Assembly: GCA_035555855.1 (NCBI GenBank) | Contig: DATMGD010000035.1 | Location: 1 to 17,470 of the forward strand | Origin: Palsa-892 sp035555855 | GTDB taxonomy: Bacteria > Pseudomonadota > Alphaproteobacteria > Rhizobiales > Xanthobacteraceae | Length of the DNA stretch: 17,470 nt | Direction of reading: 5' to 3' | Position numbers and translations under genes: made by a program | The notes under the pieces: generated by a model | Told to the model about the DNA's origin: nothing | What the model saw: the letters and a program-made list of their open reading frames with translations, nothing else | The model's database searches: none | Shown: positions 7,289 through 14,269 of the stretch, in pieces | Numbering within the stretch: the first letter of the stretch is position 1 | How the letters are laid out: each line of letters starts with the position of its first letter

Positions 7289-8608
7289 TTAAGCAGCTGC
7301 CTTGGCGCGACCGCCGTTTGCCGCCGCACGCTGGCGCGCGAGGCTTTCGATCCACTTCGCACCGAAGGCGCTAACGATACCGGCGAACACACAATAACCC
7401 GCGACCGCCCAGCCACCGTTCGGGGCATAGGCCTGCACGAGTGCCGCGGCCACCAGCGGCGTAAGACCGCTCGAGAAGATGCCGGAGAACTGATACACGA
7501 ACGAGATGCCCGTGTAGCGGACTTCCGGCTTGAAGAGGTCGCAGAAGAGTGCTGCTTCCGGCCCATAGATCGAGGCGTAGAAGATGCCGAACGGGATGAC
7601 GAGCGCGGCCCAGACCAGGATCGGCTGATCGGAGAAGTGCATCCAAATCCAGAACGCCGGCAGTGCCGAGAAGCCGGTGATGAGCGAACCCCAGAAGTAA
7701 GTCCGGGTACGCCCGATCCGGTCAGACAGGCCGCCGAAGTACGGAATGAACACACACATCACGAGCGCCGAGATACAGACGCCGAGCAAGGCTTCAGTGC
7801 GCGGGATTTTCAATTGCGAGGTGAGAAACGCAATCGAGTAGACCGCAAAGATGTTGAAGAACACACCGTCGATGAAGCGGGCGCACATGCCGGCCATCAC
7901 CTCTTTCGGATAGTTCGTGATCATCGCGGCGAACGGCACCTTCACTTCTGCGCCCTTCGACTTCAGCTTGGCGAATTCCGGCGTCTCCATGATGTTGAGC
8001 CGGATGTAGAGGCCGACGAGCACCAGTACGAAGCTCAGGATGAAGGCCAGACGCCAGCCCCAGCTCAGGAACTGCTCATCGGTGAGCGAGTACGACAGCA
8101 GCGCCACGATACCGGCCGCAAGGCAGAGGCCGATCGACAAGCCGATCTGCGGGAAGCTCGCGTAGAGCCCGCGCTGTTCCGGCTTGGCGTATTCGTAGGT
8201 CATCAGCACCGCACCACCCCACTCGCCGCCAAGGCCGAGGCCCTGAAGCACGCGCAGGAACAGAAGGATGAGCGGCGCCCAGACGCCGATCTGTGCGTAG
8301 GTCGGCACGAGGCCGATCAGGAAGGTCGCAATGCCCATGATCATCAGCGTCAGGATGAGCATGCTCTTGCGGCCGATACGGTCGCCGAAGTGACCAAAGA
8401 TCACGCCGCCGAGAGGACGGGCGATGAAGCCGACCGCGAAGGTGGTGTAGGCCAGCATGGTCGAGATGAACGGGTCGCCGGTCGGGAAGTAAAGTTTGTT
8501 GAATACGATGCCCGCCACCGTTCCGTAGAGAAAGAAGTCGTACCACTCGACAGTGGCACCTATCAGCGACGCGTACACGACGCGCTTTAGTAACTTTTTG
8601 TCTTCCAT
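7289..8608 (-). CDS. MFS transporter of the metabolite:H+ symporter (MHS) type, probable sulfonate (isethionate) uptake protein, IseU-like
   Basis: The 439-residue inner-membrane protein has about 12 membrane segments. It carries the MHS signatures ATVEWYDFFLYGTVAG near the N-terminus, GHFGDRIGRKSML in the 2-3 loop, RVLQGLGLGGEWGGA, and a second GLSDRIGRTRTYFWG loop in the C-terminal half. The ATG at 8608 is chosen for its GGGGAG ribosome site 6 bases upstream; the frame continues to 8755 but would overlap the dehydrogenase gene and add a non-membrane tail. It follows the GMC dehydrogenase gene by 29 bases on the same strand. Reported isethionate clusters pair an MFS-type transporter (IseU) with the GMC enzyme IseJ, so uptake of the dehydrogenase substrate is the best guess. 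MHS proteins also move dicarboxylates, shikimate or betaines, so substrate is inference. Confidence 0.92.
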   Translation of the reverse strand: MEDKKLLKRVVYASLIGATVEWYDFFLYGTVAGIVFNKLYFPTGDPFISTMLAYTTFAVGFIARPLGGVIFGHFGDRIGRKSMLILTLMIMGIATFLIGLVPTYAQIGVWAPLILLFLRVLQGLGLGGEWGGAVLMTYEYAKPEQRGLYASFPQIGLSIGLCLAAGIVALLSYSLTDEQFLSWGWRLAFILSFVLVLVGLYIRLNIMETPEFAKLKSKGAEVKVPFAAMITNYPKEVMAGMCARFIDGVFFNIFAVYSIAFLTSQLKIPRTEALLGVCISALVMCVFIPYFGGLSDRIGRTRTYFWGSLITGFSALPAFWIWMHFSDQPILVWAALVIPFGIFYASIYGPEAALFCDLFKPEVRYTGISFVYQFSGIFSSGLTPLVAAALVQAYAPNGGWAVAGYCVFAGIVSAFGAKWIESLARQRAAANGGRAKAAA

Positions 8609-8637
8609 CGTTTGCTCCCCAGTTGAAGTAAAATGAA

Positions 8638-10257
8638 TCAAGCAGCCTGTTGGTTCGACACGGCATCCGCGAGGATCATGTCGGACGCTTTTTCCGCAAT
8701 CATCACCGCCGGCGCGTGCGTATTGCCCGACACCAAGGTCGGCATGATCGAGCAATCGACGACGCGCAGCCCCTGTATGCCATGGACACGCAACCGCGCA
8801 TCCGTGACGGCCATCGGGTCCGAGCCCATTTTGCAGGTGCCGACAGGATGGAAGATCGTCGCGCCGTATTCGCGCGCGAATTCGAGAATCTCATCGTCGT
8901 TCGCGACGGACGCGCCCGGTTTGTATTCGCTCGTGAGATAAGGCTTCAGCGCATCGGTCGAAGCGAGTTTGCGCGCATATTTGATGGATGCGACGGCGCA
9001 CAGGCGATCCGTCTCGGCCGAAAGATAATTCGGCCGCATCGATGGCGCTTCCATCGGATCGGTCGATTTGATTTCGACGACGCCGCGCGACTCCGGCCGC
9101 AACTGACAGACTGAGAACGTGCAGCCCGGCCAGGGATGCGGCGCGCCGCCCGCCATATCGGCGGAGAGGCTTCCAAAGTGGAATTGAATGTCCGGCGTCT
9201 TCGAGCCCGGCATGATGCGGGTGAACAAGCCGCCCTGGTTGATGCCGATACCGAGCGGGCCGGTGCCGGTCAGCAGCCACTGCAGGCCGATCCGCATCTT
9301 GCCGAACAGCGTGCGCAGATCGTCGTTCGTCGTGATCGGCTTCGAGACCTTGTACATCAGCCGCAGTTGCAGGTGATCCTGCAAATTCTGGCCGACACCC
9401 TTGAGTTCATGAACGACATCGATGCCGTTGCGCTTGAGAAGCTCGGCAGGGCCGATACCCGAGAGTTGCAATATCTGCGGCGTCATCAGCGCGCCGGCCG
9501 AGAGGATCACTTCGCCCCTCGCCTTCGCGATGCGAATTTCGCCGTTCTGACGATATTTCACGCCGACCACCCGGCGGCCTTCGACGATCAGACCGGTGGT
9601 GTGGGCGTTGGTCTCGATGCTGAGATTCTGCCGCGAGCGGATCGGCTTGAGATACGCGACTGCCGAACTGTTGCGCCAGCCGTTCTTCGTGAACAGCTGA
9701 TAGTAACCGACGCCTTCCTGCTTGCCGGTGTTGAAGTCGTCGGTGCGCGGCACGCCAAGCTCTTGAGCGCCTCGGATAATGGCTTCCATCAGTTCATGCT
9801 TGCCGGTGATATCCGATGACCACAGCGGGCCGTCACCGCCGTGCATGTCGCTTGCGCCGCGGCTATTGTGCTCCGACTTCTTGAAGTACGGCAGCACGCT
9901 GTTCCAATCCCAACCGGCATTGCCGAGCTGCGCCCAGTGATCGTAATCGGCGCTCTGGCCGCGGATCGAAATCAAACCGTTGATCGAGCTCGAACCGCCA
10001 AGACCGCGGCCGCGCGGCCAGTAGATTTTGCGGCCGTGCATGTTCGGTTCGGGATCGGTGTAGAAGCCCCAATTGTAAACATCGTGGAACATCGTCTTGC
10101 CATACCCGATCGGGATATGGATCCAGATGTAGTTGTCGCGCGGCCCCGCCTCCAACAAGAGTACCTTGTTGCGGCTGTCCGCGCTGAGACGATTGGCCAG
10201 CACGCAGCCGGCCGAACCCGCACCCACCACGATGTAATCAAATTCGTTCACTTCCAC
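8638..10257 (-). CDS. GMC-family FAD-dependent dehydrogenase, probable isethionate dehydrogenase (IseJ-like)
   Basis: The 539-residue flavoprotein resembles choline dehydrogenase. Seen: FAD-binding GAGSAGCVLANRLS (12-25), the GMC signature RGRGLGGSSSINGL (about 83-96), second signature GALMTPQILQLSGIG, active-site H470 in ATIFHPVGTCKMG and H514 in SGNTHAPAVMIAEKAS. Choline-type enzymes usually have Asn at the 514 position (NTNAP), so a His-His pair marks a different subgroup. Oxidation of isethionate to sulfoacetaldehyde is inferred from xsc, pta, MFS and IclR neighbours, as for the membrane-bound IseJ of Cupriavidus necator. No signal peptide or membrane segment is visible. Start is GTG at 10257 (AGAGG 7 bases upstream); the GTG two codons on has GAAGG 6 bases upstream and fits equally well. 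First gene of a two-gene operon. Other alcohol substrates are possible. Confidence 0.9.
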   Translation of the reverse strand: MEVNEFDYIVVGAGSAGCVLANRLSADSRNKVLLLEAGPRDNYIWIHIPIGYGKTMFHDVYNWGFYTDPEPNMHGRKIYWPRGRGLGGSSSINGLISIRGQSADYDHWAQLGNAGWDWNSVLPYFKKSEHNSRGASDMHGGDGPLWSSDITGKHELMEAIIRGAQELGVPRTDDFNTGKQEGVGYYQLFTKNGWRNSSAVAYLKPIRSRQNLSIETNAHTTGLIVEGRRVVGVKYRQNGEIRIAKARGEVILSAGALMTPQILQLSGIGPAELLKRNGIDVVHELKGVGQNLQDHLQLRLMYKVSKPITTNDDLRTLFGKMRIGLQWLLTGTGPLGIGINQGGLFTRIMPGSKTPDIQFHFGSLSADMAGGAPHPWPGCTFSVCQLRPESRGVVEIKSTDPMEAPSMRPNYLSAETDRLCAVASIKYARKLASTDALKPYLTSEYKPGASVANDDEILEFAREYGATIFHPVGTCKMGSDPMAVTDARLRVHGIQGLRVVDCSIMPTLVSGNTHAPAVMIAEKASDMILADAVSNQQAA

Positions 10258-10274
10258 CCTTCAGCCTCTTTTTA

Positions 10275-10313
10275 TTTGTCTCAATCAGTGAGACACTTTG
10301 TCTTAAAGAGTGA
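10275..10313. promoter_or_regulatory. Tandem operator-like repeats between the dehydrogenase gene and iclR2
   Basis: A palindrome with perfect 7-base arms, TGTCTCA-ATCAG-TGAGACA, covers 10277-10295. The segment TTTGTCTCAATCAGTGA (10275-10291) is repeated as TTTGTCTTAAAGAGTGA (10297-10313), 14 of 17 bases equal, offset by 22 bases or two helical turns. Two same-face copies in a divergent promoter next to an iclR gene strongly resemble a cooperative IclR binding region. The sites lie about 65-100 bases before iclR2 and within 20-55 bases of the dehydrogenase start. Confidence 0.6.
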
Positions 10314-10328
10314 ACCTGCGTTTCGCCC

Positions 10329-10358
10329 TTGTCAATTCGGGACGCAAACTGAAATAAC
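10329..10358 (+). promoter_or_regulatory. Weak candidate promoter of iclR2
   Basis: TTGTCA (10329-10334) and AATAAC (10353-10358) are separated by 18 bases and would start transcription about 15 bases before the iclR2 ATG. The opposite strand has a perfect TTGACA at 10335-10330 but no good -10 at the right spacing, so the dehydrogenase promoter may need an activator. Confidence 0.3.
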
Positions 10359-10379
10359 GAAAGCGGGGTTTGATCTTCG

Positions 10380-11186
10380 ATGCCGGCTCAACTGACGCCT
10401 TCCACTTCCGAACGCGCGCTGATCTTGCTCGAGCTGATCGCGCATGCGGATGAGCCGCCGACGCTGAACGAATTGATCCGCAACGGAGAATTGCCGAAAG
10501 CGACGACGCATCGCTTCCTCAGCCTGCTCGAACGCCTTGGGTTTGTGCACCGCACACTCGACGGAAAACGCTATGCCGTCGGCCAGCGGCTGACGTCGCT
10601 TTCCATCCAGGCGATTCGCCATTCGGTACAATCGGCGCCACGGCGCGCGATCATGACCGCGCTCGTCAACGACGTCGGCGAGACGTGCAACCTCACGATT
10701 CTCGACGGGTTGCGGCTCGCCTATCTCGATCGCGTCGAGTCCGACTGGCCGCTGCAGTATCGTTTGAATATCGGCTCGCATGTGCCGCTGCATTGCACGG
10801 CGAGCGGCAAGCTGTTCCTGAGTCTCAGTCCGGTTTCGTTGCGCAAGTCACTTTACGAGACCGGTTCGCTCAAGAAGCACACGCGCTACACGATTACATC
10901 GCCCGCCGCGCTCGAAAAAGCACTCGCAAAGATTCAGAAGACCGAGATCGGCACCGACAACGAAGAATTCATCGAAGGCATGACGGCGGCAGCCGTGCCG
11001 GTCTATGACGGCAAGGGCAGGATCTGCGCAACCGTCGCAGTGCACGGACCGGCAAGCCGCTTGCCGTTCAAGACCGCGCTCGCACTCGCGCCGCGCCTCA
11101 AGAAAGCGGCGAGCGCAATCGAACAGACCTTTATCAATTCGGAGCCGCGTCCCGCTGCAACGTCAGCGCGCGCCGCCCGCCGCTAG
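10380..11186 (+). CDS. IclR-family transcriptional regulator 2, divergent from the GMC dehydrogenase operon
   Basis: The 268-residue protein has the IclR winged helix-turn-helix (about residues 9-75, recognition helix LPKATTHRFLSLLERLGF). Its effector domain (about 85-258) carries CNLTILDGLRLAYLDRVESDW, CTASGKLFLSLS and NEEFIEGMTAAAVPVY. These blocks align closely with the IclR protein at 5519, so the two are paralogues. The ATG at 10380 has a poor ribosome site (GCGGGG 11 bases upstream). The C-terminus is a basic tail (SARAARR). In reported isethionate clusters an IclR regulator (IseR) accompanies iseJ, and this gene is in that position, facing the dehydrogenase-MFS operon across the tandem repeats at 10275-10313. 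Its stop codon overlaps that of the convergent membrane-protein gene. Confidence 0.93.
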   Translation: MPAQLTPSTSERALILLELIAHADEPPTLNELIRNGELPKATTHRFLSLLERLGFVHRTLDGKRYAVGQRLTSLSIQAIRHSVQSAPRRAIMTALVNDVGETCNLTILDGLRLAYLDRVESDWPLQYRLNIGSHVPLHCTASGKLFLSLSPVSLRKSLYETGSLKKHTRYTITSPAALEKALAKIQKTEIGTDNEEFIEGMTAAAVPVYDGKGRICATVAVHGPASRLPFKTALALAPRLKKAASAIEQTFINSEPRPAATSARAARR

Positions 11187-11647
11187 ATTTTTGGCTTGCG
11201 CACCAATGGCATCGCCGCCGCGAAAATGACGACAAGCAGCAGGACAAGTTTAAGTCCCTGCAGATAGACAAAAACTCCATGATGGATCGTCTTCGGCGGC
11301 TGACTACCGGCGATGATCATGGCGGTGCGCTGATCAAGAATGGGATAGAGCCAGAACGTCTCGGCGACGACGCAAAGCACGGCAATGGCGGCGGCCAGAA
11401 CGGCGAATTTGGAACGCGTTCCACCGAGAACGATCAGCAGGAGAAGCGCCGCCAGCACCCATTCGACTTTGTTCAGCACGCGGAAAGTATGCATGCCGAC
11501 ATCGAGCGCGACCGGCAAGGTCAGACTCGGCGCGAGAAATTTCGCGGTTGTCGCTAGAAATGAAACGCCGATCACCAGCGCGAACCAGAATGTGGCGGTA
11601 AAGAACGCCACCGCCAGCCATCCGCATTTCTCAACCCTGTCCGCCAT
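11183..11647 (-). CDS. Small four-segment membrane protein of unknown function
   Basis: I do not recognise a named function. The 154-residue product (from the ATG at 11647) shows four hydrophobic segments, at about residues 9-33, 54-72, 77-97 and 126-147. It has a conserved-looking polar stretch FLAPSLTLPVALDVGMHTFRVLNKVEW and ends in a basic RKPKI. Similar small integral membrane proteins occur as uncharacterised genes in Rhizobiales. The ATG has AGGG 6 bases upstream; a TTG at 11701 would add 18 residues without a ribosome site. It lies 76 bases after the sulfatase gene on the same strand, so co-transcription is likely. Its stop codon overlaps that of iclR2 (shared CTAG at 11183-11186), leaving no room for a terminator. 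Confidence 0.8.
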   Translation of the reverse strand: MADRVEKCGWLAVAFFTATFWFALVIGVSFLATTAKFLAPSLTLPVALDVGMHTFRVLNKVEWVLAALLLLIVLGGTRSKFAVLAAAIAVLCVVAETFWLYPILDQRTAMIIAGSQPPKTIHHGVFVYLQGLKLVLLLVVIFAAAMPLVRKPKI

Positions 11648-11723
11648 TTGCGCCCTGCTCTTGCCGAAAACAGAAAATTCAAGTTCGACGGAGCCTAGCA
11701 AAAATGGCGGACAATGTTGAGTT

Positions 11724-13184
11724 TTACTGAAACTCCGCGCGCACCCCGGGCGGTGGCGAGAAGCCGAGATCGCCGCGGGCGATCACCGCTTCGCGGCCGC
11801 CATGACGCTCAAGCTGTTCGGCCTGGCGCTTCTTGGCACGGGCGTCGATTTCCTCCGGCGAAAGCATCGCCCGCAGTTTCGTTTCGCATTCCGCGCGGAC
11901 TTTCGCGAAAGCCGGATCGCTCGCGAGATCGTTCGCCTCGTCCGGATCGGCCGAAAGATCGAACAGCTGCGGCTCATATTTCGCGTAGTGAACGTATTTG
12001 TACTTGCCGTGGCGGATCGCGAAAGCACCGGTCGTCGAACCCATGCCGTGATATTCGCTGAGCACGGTGCGATCGGGCTGCTCGCCGTTGGCGAGCTTCG
12101 CGATCGAAACACCGGGATGATCCGGCATCACCATCTGGCGGCCAGTCTCGCCGACGCAATCGATGATGAACGGATAGATGTCGACGAGGTTCGCGGGCGT
12201 ATCGACCGTCTTGTTCTGCGGGATGCCCTCGCCCGCGACGATCAACGGCACGCCGATCGTCTCTTCATACATCGTCGATTTTCCCCACAGACCGCGCTTA
12301 CCGAGCGCATCGCCGTGATCGCTGGTGTAAATGACGCGTGTATCGCTCGTAAGGCCAGTGGCATCGAGCGCCTGCATCACTTTGCCGGCCTGCTCATCCA
12401 TGAAGCTGCACAGGCCAAAATAGCCGGAGACCGCGCGGCGGATATCTTCCGGTGTCTTGAAATAGTCGTCGAAGTTGAACGCGTTTGCATAGTCGCGAAT
12501 GAACGGGTGATTGGGCCGCTCGTTCTTGCCGTAGAACATCGGCATCGGCAGATCGGGATTGTCGAAATACTGGAAGTAGTGATCCGGCGGTGCCGTCAGC
12601 GGGTAATGCGGCGAGACGAAGGAAACGAACAGCACCCACGGCTTGTCGCTGTGCTTGCGCGCTTCCTCGTGCAGCCAGATTTGCGCGCGCGAAGCGATCT
12701 CGCGGTCGTATTGCGTATAGACGGACTCGCCGGGGCCAGCCATCTTCGCCATCTTGTAGGCAGCGCCGCGCACCGGTAGATCGTCGCGGATCAGACCCAT
12801 CAGATCGCCCTTGCCTTCGATGACTTGCATCGGGACGATCGTTTCCGAAAAGCCGCAATCGTCGTCGTCGGAGCGGAAGTGCAACTTGCCGATCGAAACA
12901 GTACGGTGGCCCGACTCGCGTAAGTGATGATGCCAGCTCGGGATCGAGCCGTCGTAAGGATCGGCGTTATCCCAAAAGCCGATCTGGTTGATGTATTTGC
13001 CGGTCGCGAAACAGGCGCGCGCCGGAATACAGACCGGCGACGGCGTCCAGCACGACGTAAAGCGGCTGCCGCGCGCGGCAAGCCGATCGAGGTTCGGGGT
13101 TTTGACGAACGGGTGGCCATAACAGCCCATCAACCCGCGACTGTGCTGGTCCGACATGATGATCAGAAGATTTTGCGGCTTCAT
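11724..13184 (-). CDS. Type I sulfatase (alkaline-phosphatase superfamily), cytoplasmic, choline-sulfatase-like
   Basis: The 486-residue enzyme should hydrolyse a sulfate ester to sulfate and an alcohol. All expected residues are visible: metal ligand D12 in MSDQH, formylglycine-precursor C52 and R56 in the canonical CxPxR motif (SPVCIPARACF), K100 and H102 in GKLHF, H193 in SPHYP, D289-H290 in YTSDHGD, and K302 in GLWGKS. A cysteine at 52 means it needs formylglycine activation; no maturase gene is in the window. No signal peptide is present, so the substrate must be imported. The ATG at 13184 has GAGGAAG just upstream. It diverges from an orphan Bug binding protein across a long palindrome and is followed by a small membrane-protein gene. 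The substrate is unknown. Phosphonate monoester hydrolases share the fold and are the main alternative. Confidence 0.92.
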   Translation of the reverse strand: MKPQNLLIIMSDQHSRGLMGCYGHPFVKTPNLDRLAARGSRFTSCWTPSPVCIPARACFATGKYINQIGFWDNADPYDGSIPSWHHHLRESGHRTVSIGKLHFRSDDDDCGFSETIVPMQVIEGKGDLMGLIRDDLPVRGAAYKMAKMAGPGESVYTQYDREIASRAQIWLHEEARKHSDKPWVLFVSFVSPHYPLTAPPDHYFQYFDNPDLPMPMFYGKNERPNHPFIRDYANAFNFDDYFKTPEDIRRAVSGYFGLCSFMDEQAGKVMQALDATGLTSDTRVIYTSDHGDALGKRGLWGKSTMYEETIGVPLIVAGEGIPQNKTVDTPANLVDIYPFIIDCVGETGRQMVMPDHPGVSIAKLANGEQPDRTVLSEYHGMGSTTGAFAIRHGKYKYVHYAKYEPQLFDLSADPDEANDLASDPAFAKVRAECETKLRAMLSPEEIDARAKKRQAEQLERHGGREAVIARGDLGFSPPPGVRAEFQ

Positions 13185-13206
13185 CGCTTCCTCGCGAAAC
13201 GCGTTC

Positions 13207-13234
13207 TGGACAGATCATTACTATAGAGTATTAT
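13207..13234 (+). promoter_or_regulatory. Candidate promoter of the Bug-gntR-tauE genes
   Basis: TGGACA (13207-13212) and TATTAT (13229-13234) are separated by 16 bases, each matching consensus at five of six positions. Transcription would begin near 13241. The -10 box is made of the last two bases of the left palindrome arm and the loop. Confidence 0.55.
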
Positions 13235-13252
13235 TACTCTATAGTAATGATC
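13213..13252. promoter_or_regulatory. Perfect 18-bp-arm palindrome in the sulfatase/Bug divergent promoter, candidate GntR operator
   Basis: GATCATTACTATAGAGTA (13213-13230) and its exact reverse complement (13235-13252) flank the loop TTAT. Each arm contains a near-palindrome, ACTATAGAGT (13220-13229) and ACTCTATAGT (13236-13245), centred 16 bases apart, so two dimer sites are possible. It is strikingly AT-rich beside GC-rich genes. No U-tract follows on either strand, which argues against a terminator. The HutC-type regulator at 14270 is the obvious candidate ligand. Confidence 0.7.
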
Positions 13253-13259
13253 GCAACAA
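13230..13259 (-). promoter_or_regulatory. Candidate promoter of the sulfatase gene
   Basis: On the minus strand TTGTTG (13259-13254) and AATAAT (13235-13230) are separated by 18 bases. The -10 box overlaps the plus-strand -10 by five bases in the palindrome loop, so the two promoters would compete for polymerase and one bound repressor could shut both. Confidence 0.4.
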
Positions 13260-13300
13260 GACGGATGCACAGTCCGCAAATTCACAGAGGGGAGAAACGC

Positions 13301-14257
13301 ATGCTTCGGATTCTATCAATCTGCTTCGCGCTATTGCTTGGCACCCAGGCTTTCGCCCAGGAATGGCCTTCGCGCTCGGTTCATCTCATCGTTCCTTATG
13401 CGGCGGGCGGCGGCACCGATACGGTGGCGCGCGTGCTCGCGCAGAAGCTGAGCAACGAACTCGGCCAGCAATTCGTCGTCGAAAACAAGCCGGGTGCGAG
13501 CGGCATGATCGGTGCCGCGCTTGTCGCGAAGTCGGCGCCCGACGGCTATACGCTCCTCGTCGCCTCGCCGGCCGAGATCGCACTTAACCAGAATCTCTTC
13601 CCGACGATGACCTACGATCCGCTCAAGGATTTTTCGCCGATCACGCTTCTCGCGTGGACACCGCTCGTGATGGCGGCGCATCCTGACTTCCCTGCTTCGA
13701 CGCCGCAGGAACTCGTCGCGCTCGCCAAGAAAGAGCAAGTCGATTTTTCGACGCCAGGTATCGGCAGTTCGCATCACCTCACCGGCGAATACATGAACCA
13801 CGTCGCTGGCACAAAACTTATGCACGTGCCCTATCGCGGTGCTGCGCCGGCCGTCACTGATGCCGTGGCGGGTCAGGTGAAGTTCACGATCTCGGGCATG
13901 CCGCCGGTCGTTCCGTTCCTCAAAGCGGGCAAGCTCAAGGCAATCGCCGTCACCAGCAAGAAGCGCTTTCCGCTCTTCCCGAACGTGCCGGCGATGTCTG
14001 AAGTCAAAGGCTTCGAGGACTTTGACTTTACCAACTGGTTCGGTCTTTTAGCGCCTGCGGGAACACCGAAGGCGATTCTCGACAAACTGCAGAAGGCAAG
14101 TGCCGAAGCGTTGAAGGACGAGCACGTTCGTCAGACCCTCGAAAACCAGGCGGCGGTTGCCGTCGGCAATACCTCCGAGGAGTTTGCGAAGTTCATCCGC
14201 GACGAGGCCGCGCGCTACAAGAAGATCGTCGAGATCACGCAGGTAAAAATCAAATGA
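13301..14257 (+). CDS. Orphan periplasmic substrate-binding protein, Bug/TctC family
   Basis: The 318-residue protein has a short signal peptide (MLRILSICFALLLGTQAFAQ, likely cut after AFA or AFAQ) before EWPSRSVHLIVPYAAGGGTD, the classic Bug start. Other family marks are ENKPGASGMIGAALVAKSAPDGYT, PYRGAAPAVTDAVAGQVKF and LAPAGTPKAILDKLQKA. The ATG at 13301 has a strong AGAGGGGAG ribosome site 6 bases upstream. The fold binds small carboxylates through water-mediated contacts. No tctA or tctB adjoins it, so it is an orphan that either works with a distant TTT permease or acts as a sensor. It heads a same-strand run with gntR (12 bases) and the tauE-like gene and diverges from the sulfatase, suggesting a ligand related to the sulfatase substrate or product. 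Confidence 0.92.
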   Translation: MLRILSICFALLLGTQAFAQEWPSRSVHLIVPYAAGGGTDTVARVLAQKLSNELGQQFVVENKPGASGMIGAALVAKSAPDGYTLLVASPAEIALNQNLFPTMTYDPLKDFSPITLLAWTPLVMAAHPDFPASTPQELVALAKKEQVDFSTPGIGSSHHLTGEYMNHVAGTKLMHVPYRGAAPAVTDAVAGQVKFTISGMPPVVPFLKAGKLKAIAVTSKKRFPLFPNVPAMSEVKGFEDFDFTNWFGLLAPAGTPKAILDKLQKASAEALKDEHVRQTLENQAAVAVGNTSEEFAKFIRDEAARYKKIVEITQVKIK

Positions 14258-14269
14258 AGCAAGCCGGCA

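Noticed and set aside
7109..8590. 493-codon open frame on the plus strand opposite the MFS gene
   Set aside because: It is antisense to a convincing 12-segment transporter, spans the terminator at 7240-7265, and its product is a low-complexity, charged, Arg/Glu/His-rich sequence typical of GC-rich shadow frames.
8609..8755. N-terminal extension of the MFS protein overlapping the dehydrogenase gene
   Set aside because: It adds 49 non-hydrophobic residues from another gene's coding sequence, and the ATG at 8608 has a GGGGAG site.
11802..12779. 325-codon open frame opposite the sulfatase gene
   Set aside because: The sulfatase frame carries every catalytic motif; the opposite frame shows no domain and is Arg/Ile/Val-rich shadow sequence.
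13213..13252. Palindrome as a transcription terminator or mobile-element end
   Set aside because: No U-tract follows on either strand, it sits upstream of two divergent starts, and no transposase or target duplication is nearby; an operator fits better.
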